In this document: piece after piece, positions 51,695 through 60,156 of the stretch
Position numbering within the stretch: the first letter of the stretch is position 1
Layout: each line of letters opens with the position of its first letter
Source of the DNA: Bacteroidota bacterium
Lineage (GTDB): Bacteria > Bacteroidota > Bacteroidia > B-17B0 > Aurantibacillaceae
NCBI GenBank assembly: GCA_030684395.1
Contig: JAUXTT010000017.1
Span: forward strand, 124,001-188,000
DNA: 64,000 nt
Direction: 5' to 3'
The notes under the pieces: generated by a model
The model's input: the letters and a program-made list of their open reading frames with translations, nothing else
The model's database searches: none
Told to the model about the DNA's origin: nothing
Translations under genes and position numbers: made by a program

Positions 51695-53263
51695 ATGACT
51701 AACGATACTATGGAAAAACTACACTTACTTTGGGCAGACGACGAGATAGAACTGCTAAAACCACATATTCTATTCTTAAATCAAAAAGGCTACGAAGTAA
51801 CTACTGCCAAAAGCGGTGACGAAGCTTTGGATATTTTGAAAGAGCATGATTTCGATGCTATTTTATTGGATGAGAATATGCCCGGTCTTTCAGGACTGGA
51901 AACCCTTACCCGTATTAAAAGCATGAAGACGGGTTTGCCTGTAATCATGATCACCAAAAGTGAAGAAGAATATATTATGGAAGATGCTATTGGTTCTAAA
52001 ATAGCCGATTACTTAATTAAGCCGGTTAACCCAAACCAGATTCTTCTTTCCTTAAAGAAAACACTGGACAATAAACGTTTGATCAGTGAAAAAACAAATA
52101 CCGAGTACCGCAAAGATTTTCAGCAGATAGGAATGACTATTGGCGATAATTTATCTTTTGCTGAATGGAGCGAGCTATATAAAAAGATCGTTTACTGGGA
52201 TCTGGAGATCGATAAGTCGAATGACAAAAGTATGTTGGATGTATTAAAGATGCAGAAGACGGATGCGAATACTCAGTTCTGTAAGTTTATTGAGAAGAAC
52301 TACATTGGATGGTTAAACGGAAAAGGAACTGCGGCACCTAATATGTCGCATACCTTATTCAAAAATCGTATTGCACCTGAAATAGATAAATCAACGTCTA
52401 CTTTTGTGTTGATGATAGATAATTTGCGTTACGATCAATGGAAAGTTTTGGAACCGGTGATTACACAATATTTTAAAGTAGACAGTGAGGAAATTTATTG
52501 CAGTATTTTACCCACTGCCACACAATATGCGCGTAATGCGTTCTTTGCAGGTTTATTGCCAAGTGAAATTGAAAAACGTTACCCCAATCTTTGGTTGAAT
52601 GATGAAGACGAAGGTTTAAAGAACCAACACGAAGAGGAATTTTTGAACGAACAAATGAAACGTTTGGGCAAAAATGTAAAAACGAGTTATAATAAGATCA
52701 CCAATATTGCTGCAGGAAAAAAACTGGCAGACAATATTTCTAATTTGATGCAAAACAAATTGAATGTGATCGTTTACAATTTTGTGGACATGCTTTCTCA
52801 CGCACGCACCGATATGGAAGTGATTCGCGAGCTGGCAGATGATGAACCTGCTTACCGCTCAATTACGCTATCATGGTTTGAACATTCGCCTTTGTTTGAT
52901 ATGGTGAAACAAATTGCAGAGAAAAAAGCGCGACTGATCATTACAACTGATCACGGAACAGTACACGTAAAAGAACCTTCAAAAGTAGTAGGAGATAAAA
53001 ATGTGAATTCGAACCTTCGTTACAAAACCGGAAAAACTTTAGACTACAATAAGAAAGAAGTATTCGAGATCCGTAATCCACACGATGCATTTTTACCGAA
53101 ACAACATGTTAGTTCTGCCTACATATTTGCAAAAGAGAATATGTTTTTCGCTTACCCTAATAATTTCAACTATTACGTGAACTATTATAAAAACACTTTC
53201 CAGCATGGAGGGGTGAGTTTGGAGGAGATGTTGATTCCTTATATAGCTTTGAGTGCTAAATAA
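51695..53263 (+). CDS. porX: PorX: response regulator with PglZ phosphodiesterase domain
   Basis: This 522-residue protein has a receiver domain (about 8-125, phospho-acceptor Asp59 in LLDENMPG, Asp54 if the second ATG at 51710 is the start, conserved Lys in LIKP) joined to a PglZ/alkaline-phosphatase-superfamily domain (about 235-520, with MIDNLRYDQW, ILPTATQYARN, TDHGT). PorX regulates type IX secretion in Bacteroidota and hydrolyses oligonucleotides. The window encodes two T9SS substrates (4247-5965, 35286-38336). Its partner PorY is not adjacent. Confidence 0.94.
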   Translation: MTNDTMEKLHLLWADDEIELLKPHILFLNQKGYEVTTAKSGDEALDILKEHDFDAILLDENMPGLSGLETLTRIKSMKTGLPVIMITKSEEEYIMEDAIGSKIADYLIKPVNPNQILLSLKKTLDNKRLISEKTNTEYRKDFQQIGMTIGDNLSFAEWSELYKKIVYWDLEIDKSNDKSMLDVLKMQKTDANTQFCKFIEKNYIGWLNGKGTAAPNMSHTLFKNRIAPEIDKSTSTFVLMIDNLRYDQWKVLEPVITQYFKVDSEEIYCSILPTATQYARNAFFAGLLPSEIEKRYPNLWLNDEDEGLKNQHEEEFLNEQMKRLGKNVKTSYNKITNIAAGKKLADNISNLMQNKLNVIVYNFVDMLSHARTDMEVIRELADDEPAYRSITLSWFEHSPLFDMVKQIAEKKARLIITTDHGTVHVKEPSKVVGDKNVNSNLRYKTGKTLDYNKKEVFEIRNPHDAFLPKQHVSSAYIFAKENMFFAYPNNFNYYVNYYKNTFQHGGVSLEEMLIPYIALSAK

Positions 53264-53278
53264 TCGTCCTCCGATTTT

Positions 53279-53388
53279 TTCACCACAGAGACCGCTGAGG
53301 TTTTAGAGTTTCACAGAGTTTTTAGCTAATATGGATTTACTCTGTGAAACTCATTTGACTTTGTGAGCCTCTTTGTTGAGCATTTTTA
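53279..53388. repeat. Intergenic inverted repeat, CTCTGTG type, after porX
   Basis: A 14-base perfect stem GAGTTTCACAGAGT (53306-53319) and its complement (53339-53352) enclose a 19-base loop; looser arms extend on both sides (CACCACAGAGACC, CCTCTTTGTTGAG). It may act as a terminator or 3' stabiliser of porX. Confidence 0.75.
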
Positions 53389-53462
53389 TTCCTTATTTTG
53401 CTTAAATATTTGATTTTCAGATATTTAATTTAAACTCAATTTATTAATAACCATGCCATTAG

Positions 53463-53493
53463 TTTGGTAATCAACAATTTCTTCGTATCTTCG
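53463..53493 (+). promoter_or_regulatory. Promoter of the rpsF-rpsR-rplI operon
   Basis: TTTG (53463-53466), a 19-base spacer, and TATCTTCG (53486-53493, one mismatch to TAnnTTTG). The leader to ATG 53515 is about 17 bases. Confidence 0.7.
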
Positions 53494-53514
53494 CCGTCCA
53501 AAATTTTTTATACA

Positions 53515-53904
53515 ATGAGTAAACATTATGAGACGGTCTTCATTTTAACTCCCGTTTTGTCTGATGATCAGGCAAAGGAGGCCGCAAAAAAATTCAAAAA
53601 ATCGTTATCCGATGGTGGAGCAAAAATCGTTAACGAAGAGAACTGGGGATTGAAAAAATTGGCTTATCCAATTCAAAAGAAATCTACCGGATTCTATCAC
53701 TTACTTGAGTACACTGTTGATGAATCGAACATCACAGCAGTTGCTGATCTTGAGTTAATCTTTAAGCGTGACGAGCGTATTTTACGTTTCTTAACTGTGT
53801 CGCTTGACAAACATGCAATTGCATACAGCGAAAAACGCAGAACCAAACTTAAAGGTGGTGAAACAAGCGATAAAAGGACTAAAAAAGAAAAAGCCGACGC
53901 TTAA
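53515..53904 (+). CDS. rpsF: 30S ribosomal protein S6
   Basis: Start ATG 53515 gives [15 protein letters not shown], the normal S6 N-terminus; an in-frame ATG at 53464 lies over the promoter. The 129-residue protein has the S6 fold ([34 protein letters not shown]) with a basic tail. First gene of a three-gene ribosomal operon. Confidence 0.95.
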   Translation: MSKHYETVFILTPVLSDDQAKEAAKKFKKSLSDGGAKIVNEENWGLKKLAYPIQKKSTGFYHLLEYTVDESNITAVADLELIFKRDERILRFLTVSLDKHAIAYSEKRRTKLKGGETSDKRTKKEKADA

Positions 53905-53932
53905 TTGTTTAACGAATTAAATTGAATTTAAA

Positions 53933-54199
53933 ATGGCAGCAAACGCAGAAATAAGATACTTAAATCCGCCGACAGTAGATACTAAAAAGAAAAAATACTG
54001 TCGTTTCAAAAAAAGCGGTATCAAATACATCGATTATAAGGACGCAGATTTCTTATTGAAATTCGTGAACGAACAAGGTAAAATTTTACCTCGCCGTTTA
54101 ACAGGAACTTCATTGAAGTTTCAACGTAAAGTGTCTCAATCAGTAAAAAGAGCTCGTCACCTGGCTTTAATGCCTTACGTAGCTGATGGTTTAAAATAA
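53933..54199 (+). CDS. rpsR: 30S ribosomal protein S18
   Basis: This 88-residue protein has the S18 core ([34 protein letters not shown]). It binds S6 in the small-subunit platform. It is 28 bases downstream of rpsF. Confidence 0.96.
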   Translation: MAANAEIRYLNPPTVDTKKKKYCRFKKSGIKYIDYKDADFLLKFVNEQGKILPRRLTGTSLKFQRKVSQSVKRARHLALMPYVADGLK

Positions 54200-54218
54200 T
54201 TAAAACACGGTATTTAAA

Positions 54219-54665
54219 ATGGAAGTTATATTAAAACAAGACATCAAAGGCCTAGGGTTCAGAGATGACGTAGTGAGTGTAAGACCGGGTTACGGAAGAA
54301 ATTTCCTAATTCCTCAAGGTGTTGCAACTTTAGCAACTGAGACTAACAAAAAGATCTTAGCTGAGGTTGTTAAACAACGCTCTTTCAAAGAAGAAAAAAT
54401 TCGTAAAGAAGCTACTTCTAACGCGGAAAAACTTGCAGGAGTTTCTATTTCTGTAGGTGCAAAAGCAGGTGAATCAGGAAAGATCTTCGGATCTGTTACC
54501 AACATTCAAATTGCTGAAGCGTTGAAAAAAGCAGGTTACGATGTAGAAAGAAAAAACATCGAAATGAAAGAAGACAGTATCAAAGCTTTAGGTACTTACA
54601 CTGCAAAAGTTCGTCTTTACAAAGACATCGTTGCGGAAGTAAAATTTGAAGTAGTATCTGAATAA
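54219..54665 (+). CDS. rplI: 50S ribosomal protein L9
   Basis: This 148-residue protein starts MEVILKQDIKGLGFRDDVV, then RPGYGRNFLIPQG (the N-domain loop), a long helix and a C-terminal domain with KIFGSVTNIQIAEAL. Last gene of the operon, followed by a terminator. Confidence 0.96.
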   Translation: MEVILKQDIKGLGFRDDVVSVRPGYGRNFLIPQGVATLATETNKKILAEVVKQRSFKEEKIRKEATSNAEKLAGVSISVGAKAGESGKIFGSVTNIQIAEALKKAGYDVERKNIEMKEDSIKALGTYTAKVRLYKDIVAEVKFEVVSE

Positions 54666-54688
54666 TTTTATTCTTTAATACATTTAAG

Positions 54689-54716
54689 AAACCCCGTTCG
54701 AAAGTTCGGGGTTTTT
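54689..54716 (+). terminator. Rho-independent terminator of the rpsF operon
   Basis: AAACCCCG, a ten-base loop, CGGGGTTT and a T run, 24 bases after rplI. Confidence 0.9.
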
Positions 54717-54738
54717 GTTGTTTAACTGCGAAGGTTTA

Positions 54739-54778
54739 ATACAGAGGGCCCGGAGGGGTGTAGAGTTACACAGAGATA
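54739..54778. repeat. Half-copy of the CTCTGTG-type repeat after rplI
   Basis: ATACAGAGG and GAGTTACACAGAG match left-arm words of the copy at 19457. No right arm is visible before the PstS-like gene. Confidence 0.4.
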
Positions 54779-54813
54779 TTTACCATTTTTTACTCTAAAT
54801 AGTATCAGTCGGT

Positions 54814-55710
54814 TTACATTTTTACTTTGTTGATCTGCTTGTGAAAATCATTAATTGGGTAATAGCCAATTTTCTGCAGTAACCTTTGTCCTTCATCCGA
54901 CAATTCAAATTGTATAAATTTTTCAATGTATTCATTCTGACCGGGGTGGTAGTATTGAAACAATGGGCGAATGAGCGGGTAATCTCCATAAGAAATAGCT
55001 TCTTTATCATAAGGGAACTTTGCCTCCACACCATCAATACTTACGGGCATTATGTAAGTACTCGCATTTGGCCTTCCATCAATACTTAATGCATGCTCTA
55101 AACTTACATAGCCAATTGCATTTTTGTTTTTGGCAACTTGCGCAATTATTTCTTCATATCGCTTAAATTCCGGCAGCATCGGAGAAAATTCTTCGATATT
55201 TAATCTGTGTTGCATATAAAGCCGCGTGCCAGATCCCGTTTTTCTTCCAATAGGCAAGATATCAAGGTCTGGTCCTCCAATTTCTTTCCAGTTCTTAATT
55301 CTTCCTGCATAAATACCCGAAAGTTGTTCCAGGCTTAGTTTATCCATTCCCAGGGAAGGATGTGTTACAATTGCAATTGCGTCAACCGCTATAATTGCCT
55401 GCTTAACATTATTCTTTTTAAATTCAGCATAATCCGCATCATCAAAAACGCGGGAACTGTTGGCAATATCGCAATCACCATCCTTTAATTTTATGATCCC
55501 ATATTCGGATCCCCCACCTTTTACAATTATGTTTACACCCTTGTTTAATTGCGCAAACTGATTAGCCAAATATTGTACTACCAATTTCTCAGACTCTGAG
55601 CCGGTAATAGTAATTTCTTTTTTCAGATCAACAGGCTTTTCTTTACATGAAGTAAAGTAAAACAATGTTATAAAGATTAATCCCGCTTTTATTATATTCA
55701 ATGTATTCAT
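54814..55710 (-). CDS. PstS-like phosphate-binding lipoprotein
   Basis: This 298-residue protein has a lipoprotein signal (FYFTSC, lipid Cys22) and a periplasmic binding fold with the PstS pattern: ITGSESEKLV near the N-terminus, KGGGSEYGI, DIANSSR and GRKTGSGTR. Phosphate binding is likely but not certain. No pstC, pstA, pstB or phoU gene is nearby, so it may be a solitary or sensory binding protein. The 343 bases upstream hold two GTTACTTTTTT copies (from 55879 and 55910) and small hairpins but no clear gene. Confidence 0.82.
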   Translation of the reverse strand: MNTLNIIKAGLIFITLFYFTSCKEKPVDLKKEITITGSESEKLVVQYLANQFAQLNKGVNIIVKGGGSEYGIIKLKDGDCDIANSSRVFDDADYAEFKKNNVKQAIIAVDAIAIVTHPSLGMDKLSLEQLSGIYAGRIKNWKEIGGPDLDILPIGRKTGSGTRLYMQHRLNIEEFSPMLPEFKRYEEIIAQVAKNKNAIGYVSLEHALSIDGRPNASTYIMPVSIDGVEAKFPYDKEAISYGDYPLIRPLFQYYHPGQNEYIEKFIQFELSDEGQRLLQKIGYYPINDFHKQINKVKM

Positions 55711-56003
55711 ATAGCCACAAAGTAACGTTAGCTATATTTCTATTAGATTAAGGCAGTAATAAGTATTTTGTATGATTTTTGCAGCGATCTTACTCTTTAT
55801 AAATGAAATAATACTTAATTAAGTTCATTCATCCAATACATAAAGAAACTTATACATATAAAGCATAAATTCGTCTATGTTACTTTTTTGTTAGCGGCAC
55901 TTAACGTCGGTTACTTTTTTAAGGTGTTCTCAAACCTTGATGGGTCTCTTTAAGAAAATATACTATCAGGAAATGGGCCTCCGGGGATTTTAAGCGCATA
56001 AAT

Positions 56004-56020
56004 TGAGCTTCAAAAGCTCA
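56004..56020 (-). terminator. Short hairpin after the TPR-SpoIIE gene
   Basis: TGAGCTT, a three-base loop and AAGCTCA, 34 bases downstream of the stop on the minus strand. The tail is AT-rich rather than a T run, so a terminator role is uncertain. Confidence 0.4.
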
Positions 56021-56053
56021 TTCCATCTTTATTAATTTAATCTACAACCAAAG

Positions 56054-58417
56054 CTACACCCTCACTCCTATCACTAAAATATCATCCACTTGTTCCTGTT
56101 CGCCTTTCCATTGATTGATGCTGGCCAATAAAGCATCTTTTTGTTCCTGCATCGGTTTGTTTGTATTAGCAAGAATAACTTCTTCCAATTGTTTGTACTT
56201 AAATTTTTTGCCCTTAGGTCCGCCAAACTGATCTGCATACCCATCAGTAAACGTATAAATAATATCCCCCTTTTCTAGTTGAATGTTTTGATTCCTGAAA
56301 TCCATGGCGTTATCTTCTCCTTTTCCAACAGGCATCTTATCTGCTTTGAATTCGGTTAGCTCATTATTTCTCACAAGCCATAAAGGATTATTAGCCGCTG
56401 CAAAATCAAGTTGGTTGTTTTTCAGATCAAAAGCACAAAGCACGCAATCCATTCCGTCTTTTGAGTTCTCATCACCCTTAGGATTTAAAGCCTTTATTAT
56501 TTCTTTGCGTTGCTCCGTTAATATGTTCCCCGGAAGTTCAATACCCCGTTCAATCACATTCTCGTTTAAAAAATTAATATTCAATAAACTCATGAAAGCT
56601 CCCGGAACACCATGACCTGTGCAATCTGCCGTTGCAATGTAAAATTTATTATGTTGAGCTGCCGCCCAATAAAAATCACCACTCACAATATCTTTAGGTT
56701 GATACAAAATAAAACACTCCGCGCCAAAATATTCGCTTATATAACTTTCACCCGTCAATAAAGCTTGTTGTATCCTCTTGGCATAATGTATACTATCAAG
56801 AATCTCCTTTTGTTTCTCCTCAATAATGTGGTGCTGTTCTTCTGCAATGATCCTTCTGCTATCAGCAAGTTCCCGCTGTTTATCGACTTCCACTTTTTGA
56901 TCTTCAATAATGAATTTTTGTTTGCGCGTTACCCGAAACCGATTATACATAAATGCCGAGAATATCGTTATCAGGGCAATCCCTGCATACAAAGCAAATC
57001 GCTGTGTTTTTTCTTGTTTTAGTTGTGCAGTAACAACCTTTCTTTCCTCTTCCACTCTAACACTATCAGCAGCTGCCTTCTTATCGTATTCATATTGAAA
57101 ACTCTTTTGAAGCGATGCCCGTTTTGTGTTTTCATTGCTTATACTGTCAGACATTAACTTGTGCAACAGAACCATTTCAAAAGCCTCCTTATAGTTTCCT
57201 TTCTTTTCATATATTCTGCTCAAAACAGCACTTGCATGTCTGATATTATCAGGAAAGCCTATCTCCTGTGAAAGCTTGAGCCCCTTTAATCCGTTTTCTT
57301 CAGCCAACTTAAATTCTCCCTGCGCGAATAAAATTTCCGCCATATTGATCATAGAAACGGAGGCTCCCTTTTTATCTTCCGAAATTTGCTGAATAGCTAA
57401 TGCATCTTTAAAATAGTCAAGTGCTTTATTATTGAGAGAGTCCTGCGCCTTTTTATTATTCTTCCATTCTTTTTGTTCAGTGATTTTTTGATAAAGACCT
57501 CCTATATTGATCATAGTTTCTGCAATACCCTGTTTATCTTGCAAAAGTTGTCGTTGTGTCAAACTCTTTTCATAATACTCCAACGCCAGCTTTAAATTTC
57601 CCTCGTTAAAGTATAAATAGCCAATATTATTTAATGTTTGAGCGGCGCCATTTTTATTATTCACTTCCACCTGCAAAGCATAAGCTTTATTAAAGTAGTC
57701 AAGCGCCTTTTTGTAATCGTTTTGTAAAAGGTAAATGGTACCCATATTATTAAACGAATAAGCAATTCCATCTTTGTCACCAATAGCTTCCTTGATCTTT
57801 AAACTCTTGTGATTGTACTCAAGTGATTTTGGAATATCTCCTTGCTGGTCGTATATATAAGCCAAATTACTTAGTGAGCGGGCTTCTCCTTCTTTATCAT
57901 CTACTTCGTGTTGAAGCTCAAGACTCTTTGTTAAACACTCAATCGTTTTTGCTACATCACCTTTTAGTTTGTATGCACTTGCAATATTATTGAGGGAAGT
58001 GGCGAGGTCTCTTTTAATCTCCTTTTGCAGAGCAAGTGATTTAGTACTCTTAAGAAGTTTCTGAAGAATATCGACGCTCTTTTGATTATACTCTATACTT
58101 TGCTTCGGCTCTCCCATAGCGCCCGTCAAATAACCTTTGTTGTTAAAAACGGAGGCAAGATGTTTAGTGTAAAAAAAATATAAAGGATCAGAAGTTTTTA
58201 TAGTCTTCAAATTCTTTTCACAAATAAGTTGTAGCTGATCGTTATAAGCAGGCCATATCAGATCATCGTTTTCGTTTTCAATAATTTGAATAAGTGTTTC
58301 GCAACGAACTGTATCATGCTTAGCTGATTTTAAAACCAACTTTAAACTATCCATAACCTGAGCACGGAAAGGACTGTAAAGAACACTTAAAATGACAATT
58401 AAAATTACTTTCCTCAT
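56054..58417 (-). CDS. TPR protein with C-terminal SpoIIE/PP2C phosphatase domain
   Basis: This 787-residue protein has a signal peptide (1-19), a periplasmic TPR array (about 85-430), a membrane helix near residue 475, a coiled coil, and a PP2C/SpoIIE domain with ATADCTGHGVPGAFMS, FTDGYADQFGGPKGKK and a terminal EQVDDILVIG. It is a close relative of the protein at 32372-34729. No partner gene adjoins it. A broken 3' end of a further SpoIIE gene lies on the opposite strand upstream (58505-58635). Confidence 0.88.
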   Translation of the reverse strand: MRKVILIVILSVLYSPFRAQVMDSLKLVLKSAKHDTVRCETLIQIIENENDDLIWPAYNDQLQLICEKNLKTIKTSDPLYFFYTKHLASVFNNKGYLTGAMGEPKQSIEYNQKSVDILQKLLKSTKSLALQKEIKRDLATSLNNIASAYKLKGDVAKTIECLTKSLELQHEVDDKEGEARSLSNLAYIYDQQGDIPKSLEYNHKSLKIKEAIGDKDGIAYSFNNMGTIYLLQNDYKKALDYFNKAYALQVEVNNKNGAAQTLNNIGYLYFNEGNLKLALEYYEKSLTQRQLLQDKQGIAETMINIGGLYQKITEQKEWKNNKKAQDSLNNKALDYFKDALAIQQISEDKKGASVSMINMAEILFAQGEFKLAEENGLKGLKLSQEIGFPDNIRHASAVLSRIYEKKGNYKEAFEMVLLHKLMSDSISNENTKRASLQKSFQYEYDKKAAADSVRVEEERKVVTAQLKQEKTQRFALYAGIALITIFSAFMYNRFRVTRKQKFIIEDQKVEVDKQRELADSRRIIAEEQHHIIEEKQKEILDSIHYAKRIQQALLTGESYISEYFGAECFILYQPKDIVSGDFYWAAAQHNKFYIATADCTGHGVPGAFMSLLNINFLNENVIERGIELPGNILTEQRKEIIKALNPKGDENSKDGMDCVLCAFDLKNNQLDFAAANNPLWLVRNNELTEFKADKMPVGKGEDNAMDFRNQNIQLEKGDIIYTFTDGYADQFGGPKGKKFKYKQLEEVILANTNKPMQEQKDALLASINQWKGEQEQVDDILVIGVRV

Positions 58418-58504
58418 AATTAGTAAGTGTAGTCAACCAGTATAACAGGTCAACTAATTTAATGACATTTTTTGAAATGAAAGCATTTAAAGCGTTTTTT
58501 AAAT

Positions 58505-58635
58505 CATGATAGAGCTACTTGCCAATCACATGAAAACCCTACAGGAACAAAACAAACTTTAGTTGTAACATTAAACGCCTGGAAAAACACGAAGAGCAGG
58601 TGGATGATGTTTGTGTTGTGGGGTTGTGTTTTTAG
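58505..58635 (+). pseudogene. Fragment of the 3' end of a SpoIIE/PP2C gene
   Basis: The plus strand reads IELLANHMKTLQEQNKL, then LNAWKNT, then after a shift EEQVDDVCVVGLCF and a stop. This matches the C-terminus of the two TPR-SpoIIE proteins (LANTNKPMQEQKDAL, INQWKGEQ, EQVDDILVIGVRV) with in-frame stops and a frameshift. The rest of that gene is gone. The other bases between 58418 and 58735 hold only the ORF6N promoter region. Confidence 0.75.
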
Positions 58636-58702
58636 AAGCTATCTTTTTAATTACTACAAATCATTGCACTATTTCTTAAGGATTGCTTTAGTTTTGTATT
58701 AA

Positions 58703-58723
58703 GGTATCACAAAATGTGGCACC
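58703..58723 (+). promoter_or_regulatory. Possible operator upstream of the ORF6N gene
   Basis: GGTATCACAAAATGTGGCACC is a near-palindrome 12 bases before the ATG. The same motif, perfected to 11-base arms, occurs inside the coding region at 58946-58970. Binding by the ORF6N protein is an inference. Confidence 0.4.
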
Positions 58724-58735
58724 ACAAACTGAAAA

Positions 58736-59209
58736 ATGGAAACAAAAAAGACTACAACTTTGCTGCCTCAGGAAAAAATAATTGGAAAAATTATTTTCCT
58801 ACGCGATGAGAAAATAATGCTGGACATCCATCTTGCAGAGATTTATGGGGTAGAAACCAGAGCATTAAAACAGGCTGTTAAACGAAACATAGACCTATTC
58901 CCTAATGATTTTTTATTCGTTTTAACCGAACAGGAAATAGAACTTATGGTATCACAAAATGTGATACCATCTAAAAAGCACTTCGGGGGCTCTTCACTCT
59001 TTGCATTTACGGAAACAGGCGTATCAATGCTTTCCAGTGTATTAAAAAGCAAAAGAGCAAGAGAAATGAATATTACCATTATGAGAGCCTTTGTAGCACT
59101 TCGAAAAATGCTAATCAACAACACAGAACTGAAATTAGAAATTGAACAAATCAAAAAGAAAATTGATAACCACAGAAAAAAACATAGAGTTGGTTTTCCA
59201 ATACCTTGA
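58736..59209 (+). CDS. ORF6N-domain DNA-binding protein, frameshifted near the end
   Basis: Residues about 10-120 fit the ORF6N domain of phage and mobile-element proteins (IIFLRDEKIMLDIHLAEIYG, ALKQAVKRNIDLFPNDF, FAFTETGVSMLSSVL). After Asn-His-Arg a run of seven A (59176-59182) shifts the frame; with one A fewer it continues NIELVFQYLDELLEKTT to a TGA at 59291, the usual C-terminal coiled coil of the family. So the intact gene would be 58736-59291. It may be a broken gene, a slippage-expressed gene or an assembly error. Confidence 0.85.
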   Translation: METKKTTTLLPQEKIIGKIIFLRDEKIMLDIHLAEIYGVETRALKQAVKRNIDLFPNDFLFVLTEQEIELMVSQNVIPSKKHFGGSSLFAFTETGVSMLSSVLKSKRAREMNITIMRAFVALRKMLINNTELKLEIEQIKKKIDNHRKKHRVGFPIP

Positions 59210-59326
59210 CGAATTATTGGAAAAAACAACAAAGCCTAATCCACGAAAACAAATAGGCTATAAATTACCCCCAAAATCGAAACTGAAATGATCTATTAAC
59301 CAAAAACTTTATAGGATATTTCCTGC

Positions 59327-59991
59327 TTAAAAGCCATAATCTAATAAGTTACGTCCGCTAGCTGTTAAGACATATTTTGCATCTGACTTTCTAGACATTG
59401 ACGTTGTAATTGGGTCTCTTATTTGAGTTATTGGCAAAATATATAAAAGACCAAGCCCATAAAGACTTTCTGATACATTTTATATGTAATCTCCAGAAAT
59501 TCTAACAAAAGAATTCAATTTTTTTAAATCTCCAATATATGCCTTATCAACAATTGTAGCTAACCTCAAAAATTCATTGATTTTAATTTGATTCTTAACT
59601 TTTGCCTTTAAAAGATTAGCAATGATTTTAGGTTTATTCATGTTATCTAACCTATCTAGCAACATCATCCATACTTCCCCTGCTTTTTGACCAGTTTTTT
59701 CTTCTAGCTCCTTTAGGAATTTTTGCCTTTCTTTATGTTTAATCTTCTTTATTTCAAACAAGAACCTCACAACTTTTTTTTCAAATAATAAATCACGAAT
59801 GGACAATGGGGCCTTTCCTATTTTCTACAAAACATCAAAAATGGGGATATTTTGCATTAAACCGTCAGGGATGTCAGAAACTAATAATGATTCTGATAAT
59901 GCCCCAAAAATGAAACAAGATTTTCACTAGCAATTGAGGCATCCAATGAACTCTCAAGATTGTTTAATGCCTTACTTTTATTCATTAACAT
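59327..59991 (-). pseudogene. Decayed gene of unknown family, about 215 codons
   Basis: The longest intact piece (59480-59806) reads SIRDLLFEKKVVRFLF to FVRISGDYI. Upstream, MNKSKALNNLESSLDAS, a frameshift, SLLVSDIPDGLMQNIPIFDVL and a TAG lead into it; downstream of its TAA comes NVSESLYGLG, a frameshift, ITQIRDPITTSMSRK and SGRNLLDYGF before the TAA at 59327. Two stops and two frameshifts mean it is dead. I do not recognise the family. It lies beside the fumC 3' end in the same orientation. Confidence 0.75.
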
Positions 59992-60074
59992 TATTATATT
60001 AAAATAGTTTTTATTGATTTCTTAAACCTTATAGTAACAATGAGAAATTATCCATTAGACCAAATATAACAAAA

Positions 60075-60102
60075 AACCGCTACCTCTTTCGAGATAACGG
60101 TT
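60075..60102 (-). terminator. Rho-independent terminator of fumC
   Basis: On the minus strand AACCGTTATCTC, a four-base loop, GAGGTAGCGGTT (two G-U pairs) and a T run, 55 bases after the fumC stop. Confidence 0.85.
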
Positions 60103-60156
60103 CTATTAAATAACACTTGTAAAAATCAGAAATCTGACATCAACAATCTAAAATAT

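Noticed and set aside
55709-55737. Hairpin ATATAGC/GCTATAT at the PstS-like start codon
   Set aside because: Seven-base AT-rich arms with a 15-base loop are expected by chance in such DNA; no regulatory claim is made.
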